Shown: positions 23,467-33,309 of the stretch, in pieces
Layout of the letters: each line of letters begins with the position of its first letter
Numbering within the stretch: the stretch's first letter is position 1
NCBI RefSeq assembly: GCF_003201595.1
Contig: NZ_QJJS01000002.1
Span: 212,416 to 276,415, forward strand
DNA length: 64,000 bases
Origin: Sphaerotilus hippei
GTDB lineage: Bacteria > Pseudomonadota > Gammaproteobacteria > Burkholderiales > Burkholderiaceae_C
Reading direction: 5' to 3'
Position numbers and translations under genes: made by a program
Notes under the pieces: model-generated
Told to the model about the DNA's origin: nothing
Seen by the model: the letters and a program-made list of their open reading frames with translations, nothing else
Database searches by the model: none

Positions 23467-24885
23467 ATGGAACGAATGCTGATCGACATGCCCACGCCCA
23501 CGCCCACGCTGAGTGACGACCTGCTGTCGCGCATGGACCGGTCGGGTCCGCGCTACACGTCTTATCCGACGGCCGACCGTTTTGTCGAGGCCTTCACCGA
23601 ACGCGACCTGCAGCAGGCGCTGTCGCAGCGTCAGCTGGGGGCGGTCGGCGGGGCGGGCGGTCCGTTGTCGGTCTATGTGCACCTGCCGTTCTGTGAGTCG
23701 GTCTGCTACTACTGCGCCTGCAACAAGGTGGTCACGCGTGACCATGACCGCTCGGCGCCGTACATCGATGCGGTGCTGCACGAGCTCGATCTGGTCTGCG
23801 ACGTCATGGGGCGCGGCGTGCACACCACGCAGCTGCATTTCGGCGGCGGCACGCCGACCTTCCTCAGCGATGCCGAGCTCGATCGCCTGATGCAGGGCCT
23901 GCGGGCACGGCTGAAGTTCGCCGAGCGGGGTGAATACTCCATCGAGATCGACCCCCGCACCGTGACGCGCGATCGCCTGCAGCACCTGCGCGAGCTGGGC
24001 TTCAACCGCGTGTCCTTCGGTGTCCAGGACTTCGACGAGGCGGTGCAGCGTGCGGTGCATCGCCTGCAGCCTTTCGAGCAGGTGCAGGCGCTGATGTCCG
24101 ATGCCCGCGAGCTCGGCTTCGACTCGATCAACGTCGACCTGATCTACGGCCTGCCGCTGCAGACGACCGAGAGCTTTTCCCGCACGGTGCGCCAGGTGGC
24201 CGGCCTGCGGCCGGACCGCATCGCGCTGTACGGCTATGCCCACCTGCCGCAGCGCTTCAAGCCGCAGCGCCGCATCGTCAACGAGCAGCTGCCCAGCGGC
24301 GGTCAGCGCATCGGCATGCTGTCCCAGGCGATCAGCGGCTTCATCAGCCACGGCTACCAGTACATCGGCATGGACCACTTCGCGCTGCCGGACGACCCGC
24401 TGGCTCAGGCCAAGCGCCAGGGTCGGCTGCACCGCAACTTCCAGGGCTACAGCACCCAGCCCGACTGCGACCTGGTGGCGCTCGGCGTGTCGGCCATCAG
24501 CCGCATCGGCGTGACCTACAGCCAGAACGCCAAGACGCTCGACGAGTACTACGACGGCCTGCGGCGCGGCCTGCTGCCGGTGGTGCGCGGCCTGGTGCTG
24601 TCGCGTGACGATCTGGTGCGGCGCGCGGTGATCATGTCGATCATGTGCCATGGCCGCCTGAGCTACGAGTCCGTCAGCCTGGCGCACCTGATCGACGTGC
24701 ACACGTATTTCAGGCACGAGCTCGAGGCCTTGGCGGGCCTCGAGGCCGACGGCCTGCTGATCCGGGACAATGACGGGTTCGAGCTCACTGCGCTTGGCTG
24801 GTACTTTGTCCGTGCGGTGGCGATGGTCTTCGACCGTTACGCCACGACCGATCAGGCGAGGGAGCGTTTTTCCAAGGTGATCTGA
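23467..24885 (+). CDS. hemN: Oxygen-independent coproporphyrinogen III oxidase
   Basis: A radical-SAM enzyme of about 472 residues that decarboxylates coproporphyrinogen III to protoporphyrinogen IX without oxygen. The motif C76-ESV-C80-YY-C83-A-C85 binds the [4Fe-4S] cluster. GPRYTSYPTADRF, HFGGGTPTFL and LPQRFKPQRRI are HemN signatures. The start is uncertain among ATGs at 23467, 23476 and 23488. An FNR activator at the upstream box would start transcription near 23465, which favours the later ones. It supplies heme for cbb3 oxidase under low oxygen. Confidence 0.95.
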   Translation: MERMLIDMPTPTPTLSDDLLSRMDRSGPRYTSYPTADRFVEAFTERDLQQALSQRQLGAVGGAGGPLSVYVHLPFCESVCYYCACNKVVTRDHDRSAPYIDAVLHELDLVCDVMGRGVHTTQLHFGGGTPTFLSDAELDRLMQGLRARLKFAERGEYSIEIDPRTVTRDRLQHLRELGFNRVSFGVQDFDEAVQRAVHRLQPFEQVQALMSDARELGFDSINVDLIYGLPLQTTESFSRTVRQVAGLRPDRIALYGYAHLPQRFKPQRRIVNEQLPSGGQRIGMLSQAISGFISHGYQYIGMDHFALPDDPLAQAKRQGRLHRNFQGYSTQPDCDLVALGVSAISRIGVTYSQNAKTLDEYYDGLRRGLLPVVRGLVLSRDDLVRRAVIMSIMCHGRLSYESVSLAHLIDVHTYFRHELEALAGLEADGLLIRDNDGFELTALGWYFVRAVAMVFDRYATTDQARERFSKVI

Positions 24886-24894
24886 CGGGACACG

Positions 24895-25620
24895 ATGACC
24901 GGCGCGCTGCTTCTCTCCGCCCTGCTGATGGGCCTGGCGGGCCTGCCCCACTGTGCGGGCATGTGCGGCTCGGGCTGCGCGGCGGCCGGACGGGCCTGCG
25001 GTGCCCGCTCCACCGCCCGCGGCGTGGCGGCGGTGCTGGCCGGCCGCGTGATCGCCTATGTGCTGGCCGGTGCGCTCGCCGCCTCGGTGGTCGGTGCGGT
25101 CCGGTGGCTGTCCCTGGGCACCGACTGGCTGCGGCCGCTCTGGAACCTGTTGCAGTTCTTCACCCTCGGCCTGGGTCTGTGGCTGCTGCTGCGGGGTCGC
25201 CTGCCGGCATCCATCGAAGCCTGGGCCGAGCGGATGCTGGGGCGCCCGCCGGTGCGCCCCGCGCCCGGGGGCTGGGCCCGCATCCGCATGCCCGCCGAAG
25301 CCCGTGGTGTCGGGCTGGGCATGCTCTGGCCGCTGCTGCCCTGCGGGCTGCTGCATGCCGCCTTGCTGCTGGCCGCACTGGCCTCGAGCCCGCTGGAGGG
25401 CGCGCTGGTGATGCTGGTCTTCGCTCTGACCAGCACCGCCGGCCTGCTGCTGGGCCCGTTGATCTGGACGCGCTGGGTGCCGCGTGCGCTGGGGCGCGGC
25501 CCCGCCGATGACGGTGGCGCGCTGGGCCTGCGGCTCAGCGGCGTGATGCTGGCCATCACCGCCGGCTGGACCCTGCTGCATGGCATGGGCCTGACCGAGC
25601 AGGCCGCCTGGTGCCTGTGA
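24895..25620 (+). CDS. TauE/SafE (UreH-like) membrane protein with HCxGMCG motif
   Basis: A 241-residue protein with about six hydrophobic segments. The N-terminal GLPHCAGMCGSGCAAAG holds the HCxGMCG motif seen in a membrane family often found beside cbb3 oxidase and heme genes. A second conserved site, WPLLPCGLLHAALLLAA, lies near residue 142. The family name implies sulfite export, but the cysteine/histidine motif and the context suggest metal or heme handling. It starts nine bases after hemN and is probably co-transcribed. Confidence 0.8.
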   Translation: MTGALLLSALLMGLAGLPHCAGMCGSGCAAAGRACGARSTARGVAAVLAGRVIAYVLAGALAASVVGAVRWLSLGTDWLRPLWNLLQFFTLGLGLWLLLRGRLPASIEAWAERMLGRPPVRPAPGGWARIRMPAEARGVGLGMLWPLLPCGLLHAALLLAALASSPLEGALVMLVFALTSTAGLLLGPLIWTRWVPRALGRGPADDGGALGLRLSGVMLAITAGWTLLHGMGLTEQAAWCL

Positions 25621-25764
25621 GGCCCGGGCGGGCCCGACTTCCGGCCGGCCGTCACGCTGCGCCAGCGCGGTGCCGTCACCCGCGCGGGCCCATGCGCTTC
25701 CCTTAAGATTCCCGGTTCGGGACATCGCCCATCGATTCCCCATCTGCAGAACGGAGCCAGCTAC

Positions 25765-27018
25765 ATGTACCAGCACATCCAGGTGCCCGCCGGAGGCGAG
25801 AAGATCACCGTCAACGCGGACTTTTCCCTGAATGTCCCGAATCAGCCGATCATCCCGTTCATCGAGGGTGACGGCATCGGCCTGGACATCACCCCGGTGA
25901 TGATCAAGGTCGTGGACGCCGCGGTGGCCAAGGCCTATGGCGGCGACCGCAAGATCCACTGGATGGAGATCTACGCTGGCGAGAAGTCGACCCGGATCTA
26001 CGGCCCCGACGTGTGGCTGCCGGCCGAGACGCTCGACGTGCTGCGCGAGTACGTGGTCTCGATCAAGGGCCCGCTGACGACGCCGGTCGGCGGTGGCATC
26101 CGTTCGCTGAACGTGGCGCTGCGCCAGGAGCTGGACCTGTATGTCTGCCTGCGTCCGGTGCAGTACTTCAAGGGCGTGCCTTCGCCCGTGAAGGAGCCCC
26201 ACAAGATCGACATGGTGATCTTCCGCGAGAACTCGGAGGACATCTACGCCGGCATCGAATACGAGGCCGGCAGCGAGAAGGCCAGGAAGCTCATCCGGTT
26301 CCTGCAGGAAGAGATGGGCGTCAGGAAGATCCGCTTCCCCGAGACCTCGGGCCTGGGCATCAAGCCGGTCTCGGTCGAAGGCACCGAGCGCCTGATGCGC
26401 AAGGCGATCCAGTACGCGATCGACAACGACCGTCCCAGCGTGACCATCGTGCACAAGGGCAACATCATGAAGTTCACCGAAGGTGGCTTCCGTGACTGGG
26501 CCTACGCACTGGCGCAGCGTGAGTTCGGTGCCCAGCTGATCGATGGCGGCCCGTGGTGCGGCTTCACGAATCCGAAGACCGGCCGGACCATCACGATCAA
26601 GGACTCGATCGCCGATGCCTTCCTGCAGCAGATCCTGCTGCGCCCGGCCGAATACTCGGTGATCGCGACGCTCAACCTCAACGGCGACTACATCTCCGAT
26701 GCGCTGGCCGCCCAGGTCGGTGGCATCGGCATCGCCCCGGGGGCCAACCTGAGCGACTCCGTGGCCTGCTTCGAGGCCACCCATGGCACCGCGCCGAAGT
26801 ACGCCGGCAAGGACTACGTCAACCCGGGCTCCGAGATCCTGTCGGCCGAGATGATGCTGCGCCACATGGGCTGGACCGAGGCGGCCGACCTGATCCTGGC
26901 GTCGATGGAGCGTGCGATCGCCTCCAAGAAGGTCACCTACGACTTCGCCCGCCTGATGGAAGGGGCGGTGCAGGTGTCGTGCTCGGGCTTCGGGCAGGTG
27001 ATGATCGATCACATGTGA
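25765..27018 (+). CDS. icd: NADP-dependent isocitrate dehydrogenase
   Basis: A 417-residue TCA-cycle enzyme converting isocitrate to 2-oxoglutarate. The substrate loop [20 protein letters not shown] contains the serine that AceK phosphorylates in E. coli. [14 protein letters not shown] and [19 protein letters not shown] are family signatures. Length and sequence match the homodimeric E. coli-type Icd. Its ATG has GGAG nearby. A TTAAGAT at about 25703 could be a -10 element. An 11-bp hairpin follows the stop. Confidence 0.97.
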   Translation: MYQHIQVPAGGEKITVNADFSLNVPNQPIIPFIEGDGIGLDITPVMIKVVDAAVAKAYGGDRKIHWMEIYAGEKSTRIYGPDVWLPAETLDVLREYVVSIKGPLTTPVGGGIRSLNVALRQELDLYVCLRPVQYFKGVPSPVKEPHKIDMVIFRENSEDIYAGIEYEAGSEKARKLIRFLQEEMGVRKIRFPETSGLGIKPVSVEGTERLMRKAIQYAIDNDRPSVTIVHKGNIMKFTEGGFRDWAYALAQREFGAQLIDGGPWCGFTNPKTGRTITIKDSIADAFLQQILLRPAEYSVIATLNLNGDYISDALAAQVGGIGIAPGANLSDSVACFEATHGTAPKYAGKDYVNPGSEILSAEMMLRHMGWTEAADLILASMERAIASKKVTYDFARLMEGAVQVSCSGFGQVMIDHM

Positions 27019-27023
27019 CGCAT

Positions 27024-27051
27024 GCGCATGGCGTCCGTGCACGCCATGCGC
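27024..27051 (+). terminator. Hairpin after icd
   Basis: A perfect 11-bp stem (GCGCATGGCGT/ACGCCATGCGC) with a 6-base loop lies directly after the icd stop. There is no T-run, so efficiency is uncertain. Confidence 0.5.
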
Positions 27052-27140
27052 TGGCTTCGGGCGCATGATTCCAGCAGAATGGAACGGTGGACGCCGGCAG
27101 GGGCTGGTGTCCGGTTTGATCATCCGCTGGAGATTGCTCG

Positions 27141-27467
27141 ATGGAAGAGAAGGACGCCGTCAGCGCGCTGGCCGCGCTGGCTCAGGGCATGCGCCTGCGC
27201 ATATTCCGTGCGCTGGTCGGTGCCGGTCCGCAGGGCATGACGCCCGGAGCCCTGTCGGCGACGCTGGATGTGCCGGCCTCGACGCTGTCCTTCCACCTGA
27301 AGGAGCTGACCCACGCCGACCTGGTGACCCAGGAGCGTGACGGGCGCCACCTGATCTACCGGCCGGCCATCGGCCACATGAATGCGCTGCTGGCCTATCT
27401 GACGGCGCACTGCTGCCAGGGCAGCGCCTGCGAGGGGGCGTCGGCCACCCGTTGCGACGCCTGCTGA
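27141..27467 (+). CDS. ArsR-family regulator with cysteine-rich tail
   Basis: A 108-residue winged-helix repressor. LAQGMRLRIFRALV begins the fold, and the recognition helix lies in VPASTLSFHLKELTHADLV. The tail after residue 90 is H90-C91-C92, C97, C105 and C108, a possible metal or metalloid site. Related ArsR proteins with a CC pair near the C-terminus usually sit beside arsenic genes, but none are here. It lies between icd and a cold-shock gene, so its target is unknown. It converges on csp with nine bases between stops. Confidence 0.9.
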   Translation: MEEKDAVSALAALAQGMRLRIFRALVGAGPQGMTPGALSATLDVPASTLSFHLKELTHADLVTQERDGRHLIYRPAIGHMNALLAYLTAHCCQGSACEGASATRCDAC

Positions 27468-27476
27468 GCCACCGCC

Positions 27477-27707
27477 TCAGGCGGGGGCGTCACCGGATTC
27501 GGGGGCCAGGATGTTCTGGGCGAGCTTGCCCTTCGGGCCGTCGACGACCTCGAACCGCACCCGCGACCCCTGCTTGAGGGTGCGGAAGCCTTCCATCTGG
27601 ATGGCCGAGAAGTGCGCGAAGATGTCCTCGCCGCCTTCCTCTGGCTCGATGAAGCCGAAACCCTTGACGTCATTGAACCATTTGACCGTGCCATGGGCAT
27701 GGGCCAT
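27477..27707 (-). CDS. Cold-shock domain protein
   Basis: A 76-residue single cold-shock domain that binds single-stranded RNA/DNA. RNP1 is KGFGFI and RNP2 is DIFAHFS. WFND and the C-terminal [10 protein letters not shown] are typical of the family. The ATG at 27707 has a strong AAGGAG ribosome binding site. The leader is AT-rich (about 27708-27760) against the local GC richness, as is usual for csp genes. The symbol (cspA-, cspC- or cspD-like) cannot be fixed from sequence. Confidence 0.93.
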   Translation of the reverse strand: MAHAHGTVKWFNDVKGFGFIEPEEGGEDIFAHFSAIQMEGFRTLKQGSRVRFEVVDGPKGKLAQNILAPESGDAPA

Positions 27708-27891
27708 TGTTTTCTCCTTGATTTTGAATTTGTAACTTTCATTTTCGGTAGGCCAAGCAAGCGTGTCAAGAATCTGCAACTCGGCCGTTCGGGCTTTGTG
27801 GCGCGGTGCAACAATCAACGCGCAGCAGGAAAGGAAGCCCGATGTCTGCCACGCCCAAGCCCGTGCCGTCCTGCAGGTCGGCGTGACGCTC

Positions 27892-27899
27892 TATAGAAT
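27892..27899 (+). promoter_or_regulatory. -10 element of clpS
   Basis: TATAGAAT covers two registers of a -10 box. Both place the transcript start within a few bases of, or at, the ATG at 27907. The -35 is weak. Confidence 0.45.
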
Positions 27900-27906
27900 G
27901 GTATTC

Positions 27907-28254
27907 ATGGCCAGCAATAATCCGCAGTCGCCCATCCAGCCCGTGAAGCCTGACGACGGGCAGGGCGATGTCGTCGCCGAGCGGCAGGAGCAGCGGGTGG
28001 AGCCTCCACCCGTCTATCAGGTCGTGCTGCTCAACGACGACTACACGCCCATGGAGTTTGTCGTGATGGTGCTGCAGCAGCATTTCCATCACGACATCGA
28101 GGCGGCTACCCACATCATGTTGAAGATTCACCATGATGGGCACGCTGTTTGTGGTGTCTACATCAAGGACGTAGCGGCCACCAAGGTCGAGATGGTTCTG
28201 GCAGCCGCACGGAGGGCGGGTCACCCGCTCCAGTGCATTATGGAGGTCGCATGA
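27907..28254 (+). CDS. clpS: ATP-dependent Clp protease adaptor ClpS
   Basis: A 115-residue adaptor delivering N-degron substrates to ClpAP. A flexible Pro/Gln-rich N-tail (about 1-36) precedes the folded core [18 protein letters not shown]. The NDD motif and later histidines form the N-terminal-residue pocket. The C-terminal [13 protein letters not shown] is typical. I prefer the ATG at 27907 over 27898, which overlaps the -10 box. The stop overlaps the clpA start as ATGA. Confidence 0.96.
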   Translation: MASNNPQSPIQPVKPDDGQGDVVAERQEQRVEPPPVYQVVLLNDDYTPMEFVVMVLQQHFHHDIEAATHIMLKIHHDGHAVCGVYIKDVAATKVEMVLAAARRAGHPLQCIMEVA

Positions 28255-30554
28255 TCGCGCAAGAGTTGGAAGTCAGTCTGCACATGGCGTTTGTCGAGGC
28301 GCGCCAGCAGCGGCACGAGTTCATCACGGTCGAGCACCTGCTCCTGGCCTTGCTGGACAACCCGTCGGCCTCTGAAGTCCTCAAAGCATGCGCTGCCAAT
28401 ATCGATGACCTGCGCAAGAACCTGGCGCAGTTCATCAAGGAAAACACGCCCACCGTCGGGGGCACCGACGAGGTGGATACCCAGCCGACGCTGGGTTTCC
28501 AGCGCGTGATCCAGCGCGCCATCATGCATGTGCAGTCCACCGGCAACGGCAAGAAGGAAGTCACCGGTGCCAACGTGCTGGTGGCGATCTTCGGCGAGAA
28601 GGACTCGCACGCCGTCTACTACCTGCACCAGCAGGGCGTGACCCGCCTGGACGTGGTGAACTACATCGCCCACGGCATCAAGAAGTCCGACCCGCCCGAG
28701 CCCAGCAAGTCCAGCGAGCCGAGCCCGGCCGAGGTGGACAAGGAAGAGGGCGAGGCCAAGGGCACGCCGCTGGACCAGTACACGCAGAACCTGAACCAGG
28801 CCGCCCGTGACGGGCGCATCGATCCGCTGATCGGGCGCGAGCACGAGGTCGAGCGGGTGATCCAGATCCTGTGCCGGCGCCGCAAGAACAACCCGCTGCT
28901 CGTGGGCGAGGCCGGCGTGGGCAAGACCGCGATCGCCGAGGGCCTGGCTTGGCGCATCGTGCAGGGCGACGTGCCCGACGTGCTGGCCGAGGCCACGGTG
29001 TACTCGCTCGACATGGGCGCGCTGCTGGCCGGCACGAAGTACCGCGGCGACTTCGAGCAGCGCCTCAAGGGCGTGCTCAAGCAACTGAAGGAACACGCCC
29101 ACGCGGTGCTGTTCATCGACGAGATCCACACGCTGATCGGCGCCGGTGCGGCCAGCGGCGGCACGCTGGACGCGAGCAACCTGCTCAAGCCGGCGTTGAG
29201 CTCGGGCCAGATCAAGTGCATCGGGGCGACCACCTTCACCGAGTACCGCGGCATCTTCGAGAAGGACGCGGCCCTGTCGCGCCGTTTCCAGAAGGTCGAC
29301 GTGGTCGAGCCGTCGGTCGAGCAGACCGTCGAGATCCTGAAGGGCCTGAAGTCGCGCTTCGAGGAGCACCACAGCGTCAAGTACGACGTCGGTGCGCTGC
29401 AGGCTGCTGCAGAGCTGTCGGCCAAGTACATCAACGACCGTCACCTGCCGGACAAGGCGATCGACGTGATCGACGAGGCCGGTGCGGCCCAGCGTGTGCT
29501 GCCCAAGAGCAAGCAGAAGAAGAAGATCACCCGCACTGAGGTCGAGGAGATCGTGGCCAAGATCGCGCGCATCCCGCCCGCGAACGTGTCCACCGACGAC
29601 CGCGGCAAGCTCAAGAGCCTGGATCGTGACCTCAAGAGCGTCGTGTTCGGACAGGATGCCGCCATCGAGGCGCTGACCGGCGCGATCAAGATGGCGCGCT
29701 CGGGCCTGGGCAAGCCGGACAAGCCGATCGGCTCCTTCCTGTTCAGCGGCCCGACCGGCGTGGGCAAGACCGAGGTCGCCAAGCAGCTGGCCTACATCCT
29801 GGGCATCGACCTGATCCGCTTCGACATGTCGGAGTACATGGAACGCCACGCCGTCAGCCGCCTGATCGGTGCGCCTCCGGGTTATGTCGGCTTCGACCAG
29901 GGTGGCCTGCTGACCGAGGCCGTGACGAAGAAGCCGCACTGCGTGCTGCTGCTCGACGAGATCGAGAAGGCGCACCCGGACGTCTTCAACGTGCTGCTGC
30001 AGGTGATGGACCACGGCACGCTGACCGACAACAACGGCCGCAAGTCCGACTTCCGCAACGTCATCATCGTGATGACGACCAATGCGGGGGCCGAGACGAT
30101 GAACAAGGCGACGATCGGCTTCACGACAGCCCGCGAGAGCGGCGACGAGATGGGCGACATCAAGCGCATGTTCACGCCGGAGTTCCGCAACCGGCTGGAC
30201 GCGATCGTCAGCTTCCGTCCGCTCGACGAGGAGATCATCCTGCGGGTGGTCGACAAGTTCCTGCTGCAGCTCGAAGGCCAGCTGTCGGAGAAGAAGGTCG
30301 AGGTCACCTTCACCGATGCGCTGCGCAAGCACCTGGGCAAGCGTGGCTTCGATCCGCTGATGGGCGCACGTCCGATGCAGCGCCTGATCCAGGACACGAT
30401 CCGGCGTGCGCTGGCCGACGAGCTGCTGTTCGGTCGCCTCAGCGACGGTGGCCGCCTCACGGTGGACATCGATGCCGACGGTCAGGTCAAGCTCGACATC
30501 GAGCCGCGCAAGAACGACAAGTCGAAGGCCGAACCGGCGGCCGCGGCCTCCTGA
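28251..30554 (+). CDS. clpA: ATP-dependent Clp protease ATPase subunit ClpA
   Basis: A 767-residue double AAA+ unfoldase that feeds substrates to ClpP. The N-domain (about 1-145) starts [15 protein letters not shown]1 has Walker [10 protein letters not shown] and Walker [15 protein letters not shown]2 has GPTGVGKTE and [13 protein letters not shown], with the pore loop around GYVGFDQGG. It overlaps clpS by four bases and ends at a strong terminator. Confidence 0.97.
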   Translation: MIAQELEVSLHMAFVEARQQRHEFITVEHLLLALLDNPSASEVLKACAANIDDLRKNLAQFIKENTPTVGGTDEVDTQPTLGFQRVIQRAIMHVQSTGNGKKEVTGANVLVAIFGEKDSHAVYYLHQQGVTRLDVVNYIAHGIKKSDPPEPSKSSEPSPAEVDKEEGEAKGTPLDQYTQNLNQAARDGRIDPLIGREHEVERVIQILCRRRKNNPLLVGEAGVGKTAIAEGLAWRIVQGDVPDVLAEATVYSLDMGALLAGTKYRGDFEQRLKGVLKQLKEHAHAVLFIDEIHTLIGAGAASGGTLDASNLLKPALSSGQIKCIGATTFTEYRGIFEKDAALSRRFQKVDVVEPSVEQTVEILKGLKSRFEEHHSVKYDVGALQAAAELSAKYINDRHLPDKAIDVIDEAGAAQRVLPKSKQKKKITRTEVEEIVAKIARIPPANVSTDDRGKLKSLDRDLKSVVFGQDAAIEALTGAIKMARSGLGKPDKPIGSFLFSGPTGVGKTEVAKQLAYILGIDLIRFDMSEYMERHAVSRLIGAPPGYVGFDQGGLLTEAVTKKPHCVLLLDEIEKAHPDVFNVLLQVMDHGTLTDNNGRKSDFRNVIIVMTTNAGAETMNKATIGFTTARESGDEMGDIKRMFTPEFRNRLDAIVSFRPLDEEIILRVVDKFLLQLEGQLSEKKVEVTFTDALRKHLGKRGFDPLMGARPMQRLIQDTIRRALADELLFGRLSDGGRLTVDIDADGQVKLDIEPRKNDKSKAEPAAAAS

Positions 30555-30577
30555 GGCCCGCACGTCCGACCACCAGA

Positions 30578-30600
30578 GGGGCTCCGCGGAGCCCCTTTTT
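30578..30600 (+). terminator. Terminator after clpA
   Basis: A perfect 9-bp GC-rich stem (GGGGCTCCG/CGGAGCCCC) is followed by TTTTT at 30596-30600. Confidence 0.92.
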
Positions 30601-30622
30601 CATGGCCGCGTTCATGGCCGTG

Positions 30623-31390
30623 TCAGAGGAAGGCGGCGCTGTCCTGCCGGAAGTAGTCGCTCAGCAGCTGGTAGAGCTCGGGCTCGGCGCGGCGCAGGCG
30701 TCGTCCCTGCGAGAAGTAGCTCTCGCAGGCCACGGGGAAGAACTCCTCCAGGCTTTCGGCGCCGTAGGGGTCCAGCACGCCGGGGCGATCCTCGTCGGCC
30801 TGCTGCACCAGCCGTTCGAAGGCGGCGTCACGCACCCGCAGCCAGCGCTCCTGCGTGGCCCGGTCGGGCATCGGCGGCAGGCCGTCGACATGGCCGTCGG
30901 CCGCGTCGATGACGTGGGCGAACTCGTGGATCACCACGTTGTAGCCGGTCTCCATCGCATGCCGGCCCTGCTGCACGTCGGGCCAGGACAGCATCACCGG
31001 CCCGCCCGGCACGATCTCGCCGCTGAGCGTGTCGCGGCGGCTGTGCACCAGCCCGATCTCGTCGGACCAGGTGCGCTGCACGTCCACCTCGCCCGGCTGG
31101 ATGACGATGCCCACGAAGCCGTCGTAGAGCGACAGGTCGAGGTGGATCACCGGCACGCAGGCCTGGGCGGCGATGGCCAGTGCCATGCGGTCGTCCAGCT
31201 CCAGGTCGCCGGCCACGCTGAATTCCTTGTCCTGCAGGAACCGGGCGCTGAGCTGGCGCAGCCGCCAGACGTCGGCCAGCGGCCGGCGCGACAGCATCGG
31301 ACAGTCGTGCAGCGCCTGCAGCCAGAGCGTGTCGGGGATCTCCGGTGCGGGCCGCCGCAGGCGACCCAGCAGGCGCTGCGCCCAGTTCAC
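30623..31390 (-). CDS. mtfA: MtfA-type zinc peptidase
   Basis: A 255-residue cytosolic metallopeptidase of the MtfA (DUF980, M90) family. The zinc-binding HEFAH is at residues 155-159, with a downstream glutamate in EEFFPVACESYF as the likely third ligand. In E. coli, MtfA interacts with the glucose repressor Mlc. I chose the GTG at 31390, which overlaps the lpxH stop as GTGA. Longer readings would run into lpxH. It is the last gene of the ppiA-ppiB-lpxH-mtfA run. Confidence 0.92.
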   Translation of the reverse strand: MNWAQRLLGRLRRPAPEIPDTLWLQALHDCPMLSRRPLADVWRLRQLSARFLQDKEFSVAGDLELDDRMALAIAAQACVPVIHLDLSLYDGFVGIVIQPGEVDVQRTWSDEIGLVHSRRDTLSGEIVPGGPVMLSWPDVQQGRHAMETGYNVVIHEFAHVIDAADGHVDGLPPMPDRATQERWLRVRDAAFERLVQQADEDRPGVLDPYGAESLEEFFPVACESYFSQGRRLRRAEPELYQLLSDYFRQDSAAFL

Positions 31391-32217
31391 GGCGGCGGTG
31401 CGCACAGGTCGATGCGAACCAGGCCCTGGGGGCTCAGGCGCAGGACCTCGGCGCGTGCGGGGTGACCGGCATCCGGGTGGTCGAGGTCCCAGTCGGACAG
31501 GACCCAGCGGCTGCATCCCCCTGCGTGCGCATGGACGGTCGGGCGGTGGGTGTGGCCGTGCACCAGGATCTCGCTGTCGCGGGCCTGCAGCAGCTGGCTC
31601 ACCGCCTGGGCGTCGAGGTCGCCGTAGTCGGTGGCGCCTGCGGCATCGCGGCGCTGGTCGCTGGCCTGGCGCAGCTGGCTGGCCAGCGCCCGGCGCTCGG
31701 CCAGCGGACGGGCCAGCACGGCCCGCTGCCAGTCGGCGTGGCGCACCTGCCGGCGAAAGCGCTGGTAGTCCTGGTCATCGAGGCAGAGTGCATCCCCGTG
31801 GCTGAGCACGAGGCGCCGCCCGAAGGCCTGCAGCACGCAGGGGTCGTGCAGCCCGTGCAGGCCGCCCGCGGCCAGCGCGTCGTTGCCGAACAGGAAGTCG
31901 CGGTTGCCCTGCATGAAACCCAGCCAGCGCTGCTGGCCGGCGGCCCGCAACGCGGTCAGGGTGTCGAGCTCGAAACCCGCCCGTGACGGGGTGTCCAGCA
32001 CATCGTCACCGACCCAGGCCTCGAAGATGTCACCCAGCAGCAGCACGGCCGAGGCCGGGGTGCGACTCAGGTGGTCGAGCAGGGCGCGGGTGGTCCGGGG
32101 GGTGTCCGGACTCAGGTGCAGATCGCTGAGGAGATCGATGCAGCCCCAGTGCGGGGCGGCATCGATCCGGCTGAGCCAGCCCGCTTCGGCCTCGACCGGG
32201 AGCGGGGCCAGGCTCAC
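31387..32217 (-). CDS. lpxH: UDP-2,3-diacylglucosamine diphosphatase
   Basis: A 276-residue calcineurin-like phosphoesterase of lipid A synthesis, giving lipid X and UMP. Metal-binding motifs in order are SDLHL (31-35), [11 protein letters not shown] (62-72), GNRDFL (104-109), SHGD (139-142) and HGHTH (220-224). It starts with GTG at 32217, overlapping the ppiB stop as GTGA, and overlaps mtfA by four bases. The N-terminal extension of about 25 residues before SDLHL is longer than in E. coli. Confidence 0.95.
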   Translation of the reverse strand: MSLAPLPVEAEAGWLSRIDAAPHWGCIDLLSDLHLSPDTPRTTRALLDHLSRTPASAVLLLGDIFEAWVGDDVLDTPSRAGFELDTLTALRAAGQQRWLGFMQGNRDFLFGNDALAAGGLHGLHDPCVLQAFGRRLVLSHGDALCLDDQDYQRFRRQVRHADWQRAVLARPLAERRALASQLRQASDQRRDAAGATDYGDLDAQAVSQLLQARDSEILVHGHTHRPTVHAHAGGCSRWVLSDWDLDHPDAGHPARAEVLRLSPQGLVRIDLCAPPP

Positions 32218-32720
32218 TCGACGACGCTGGCGCTGGTGATGACCACGTCCTCGACCGGCACGTTCTCGTGGAAGCCCTTCGTGGCGGTGCGGACCTTCTC
32301 GATCTTGTCGACCACGTCCGTGCCGGCGATGACCTTGCCGAACACCGCGTAGCCCCAGCCCTGCGGCGTCTCGGAGCGGAAGTTCAGGAAGTCGTTGTCG
32401 ACCGTGTTGATGAAGAACTGCGCCGTGGCCGAGTGCGGCACGTTGGTGCGTGCCATCGCCAGGGTGTACTTGTTGTTCTTCAGGCCGTTGTTGGCCTCGT
32501 TCTGGATCTGCGCCAGCGTGGGCTTCTGGCCCATGCCGACCTCGAAGCCGCCGCCTTGGACCATGAAGCCCTTGATGACGCGGTGGAAGATCGTGCCGGC
32601 GTAATGCCCGCTCTTGACGTAGGCCAGGAAGTTCTCGGTGGAGATCGGCGCGTTGGCTTGATCCAGCTCGATGCGGATCACGCCGTGGTTGGTGTTGAGG
32701 TCGACTTGAGGATTGGCCAT
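32214..32720 (-). CDS. ppiB: Cytoplasmic cyclophilin-type peptidyl-prolyl isomerase
   Basis: A 168-residue cyclophilin catalysing proline cis-trans isomerisation. The active-site segments [13 protein letters not shown] and [13 protein letters not shown] hold the catalytic arginine and binding residues. There is no signal peptide, so it is cytoplasmic. It begins one base after the stop of its secreted paralogue (32722-33309) and overlaps lpxH. The two proteins are similar along their length, suggesting local duplication. Confidence 0.95.
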   Translation of the reverse strand: MANPQVDLNTNHGVIRIELDQANAPISTENFLAYVKSGHYAGTIFHRVIKGFMVQGGGFEVGMGQKPTLAQIQNEANNGLKNNKYTLAMARTNVPHSATAQFFINTVDNDFLNFRSETPQGWGYAVFGKVIAGTDVVDKIEKVRTATKGFHENVPVEDVVITSASVVE

Positions 32721-32721
32721 G

Positions 32722-33309
32722 TCACTTCTCCAGGCTGGCTTTTTTGATGAGGATGGGTTCGGTCGGGACGTCGCGGTGTTGGCCCTGCGCGCCCGTGCGC
32801 ACGGTGGTGATCCGGTCCACCGTCTCCATGCCGCTGACCACCTGGCCGAAGACCGCGTAGCCGTTGCCGTCGGACGAGTTGGCAGCATCGAGGAATGCGT
32901 TGTCCTTCACGTTGATGAAGAACTGCGAGGTGGCCGAGTGCGGAAAACCAGTGCGCGCCATCGCGATTGTGCCGCGCTTGTTGAGCAGTCCGCTGCGGCT
33001 CTCGAGCTTGATCGGGGCACGCGTGGGCTTTTCGCGCAGCTGGGCGTCCATGCCGCCGCCCTGGACCATGAAGTTCGGGATGACGCGGTGGAAGACGGTG
33101 CCGTCGTAGTGGCCGGCCTTCACGTACTCGATGAAGTTGGCGACGGTGCCCGGGGCCTTGGCCGGATCCAGATCGATGACGATGTCGCCGGCGGTGGTGC
33201 TCAGGCGGACCCGGCTCTCCGGGGTCTGAGCCTGGAGCGGCGCACTCAGGCTCAGGCTCAGGCCCAGCGTGGCGGCCAGGATCAGGGCGTGTCGTTTGGT
33301 TCTTTGCAT
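32722..33309 (-). CDS. ppiA: Periplasmic cyclophilin-type peptidyl-prolyl isomerase
   Basis: A 195-residue cyclophilin. A Sec signal peptide ([17 protein letters not shown], ending near APLQAQ) exports it to the periplasm. [15 protein letters not shown] and [13 protein letters not shown] are the active-site segments. The ATG at 33309 gives a proper n-region. An upstream in-frame start at 33342 would add a non-signal prefix. It is the first gene of its operon and divergent from cysS. Confidence 0.94.
   Translation of the reverse strand: MQRTKRHALILAATLGLSLSLSAPLQAQTPESRVRLSTTAGDIVIDLDPAKAPGTVANFIEYVKAGHYDGTVFHRVIPNFMVQGGGMDAQLREKPTRAPIKLESRSGLLNKRGTIAMARTGFPHSATSQFFINVKDNAFLDAANSSDGNGYAVFGQVVSGMETVDRITTVRTGAQGQHRDVPTEPILIKKASLEK

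Noticed and set aside
23377-27123. A minus-strand open frame of 1248 codons opposite hemN, the TauE-like gene and icd
   Set aside because: In very GC-rich genes the antisense frames stay open. The sequence is low-complexity (His/Arg/Gln/Ala-rich), and three well-supported genes occupy the plus strand.
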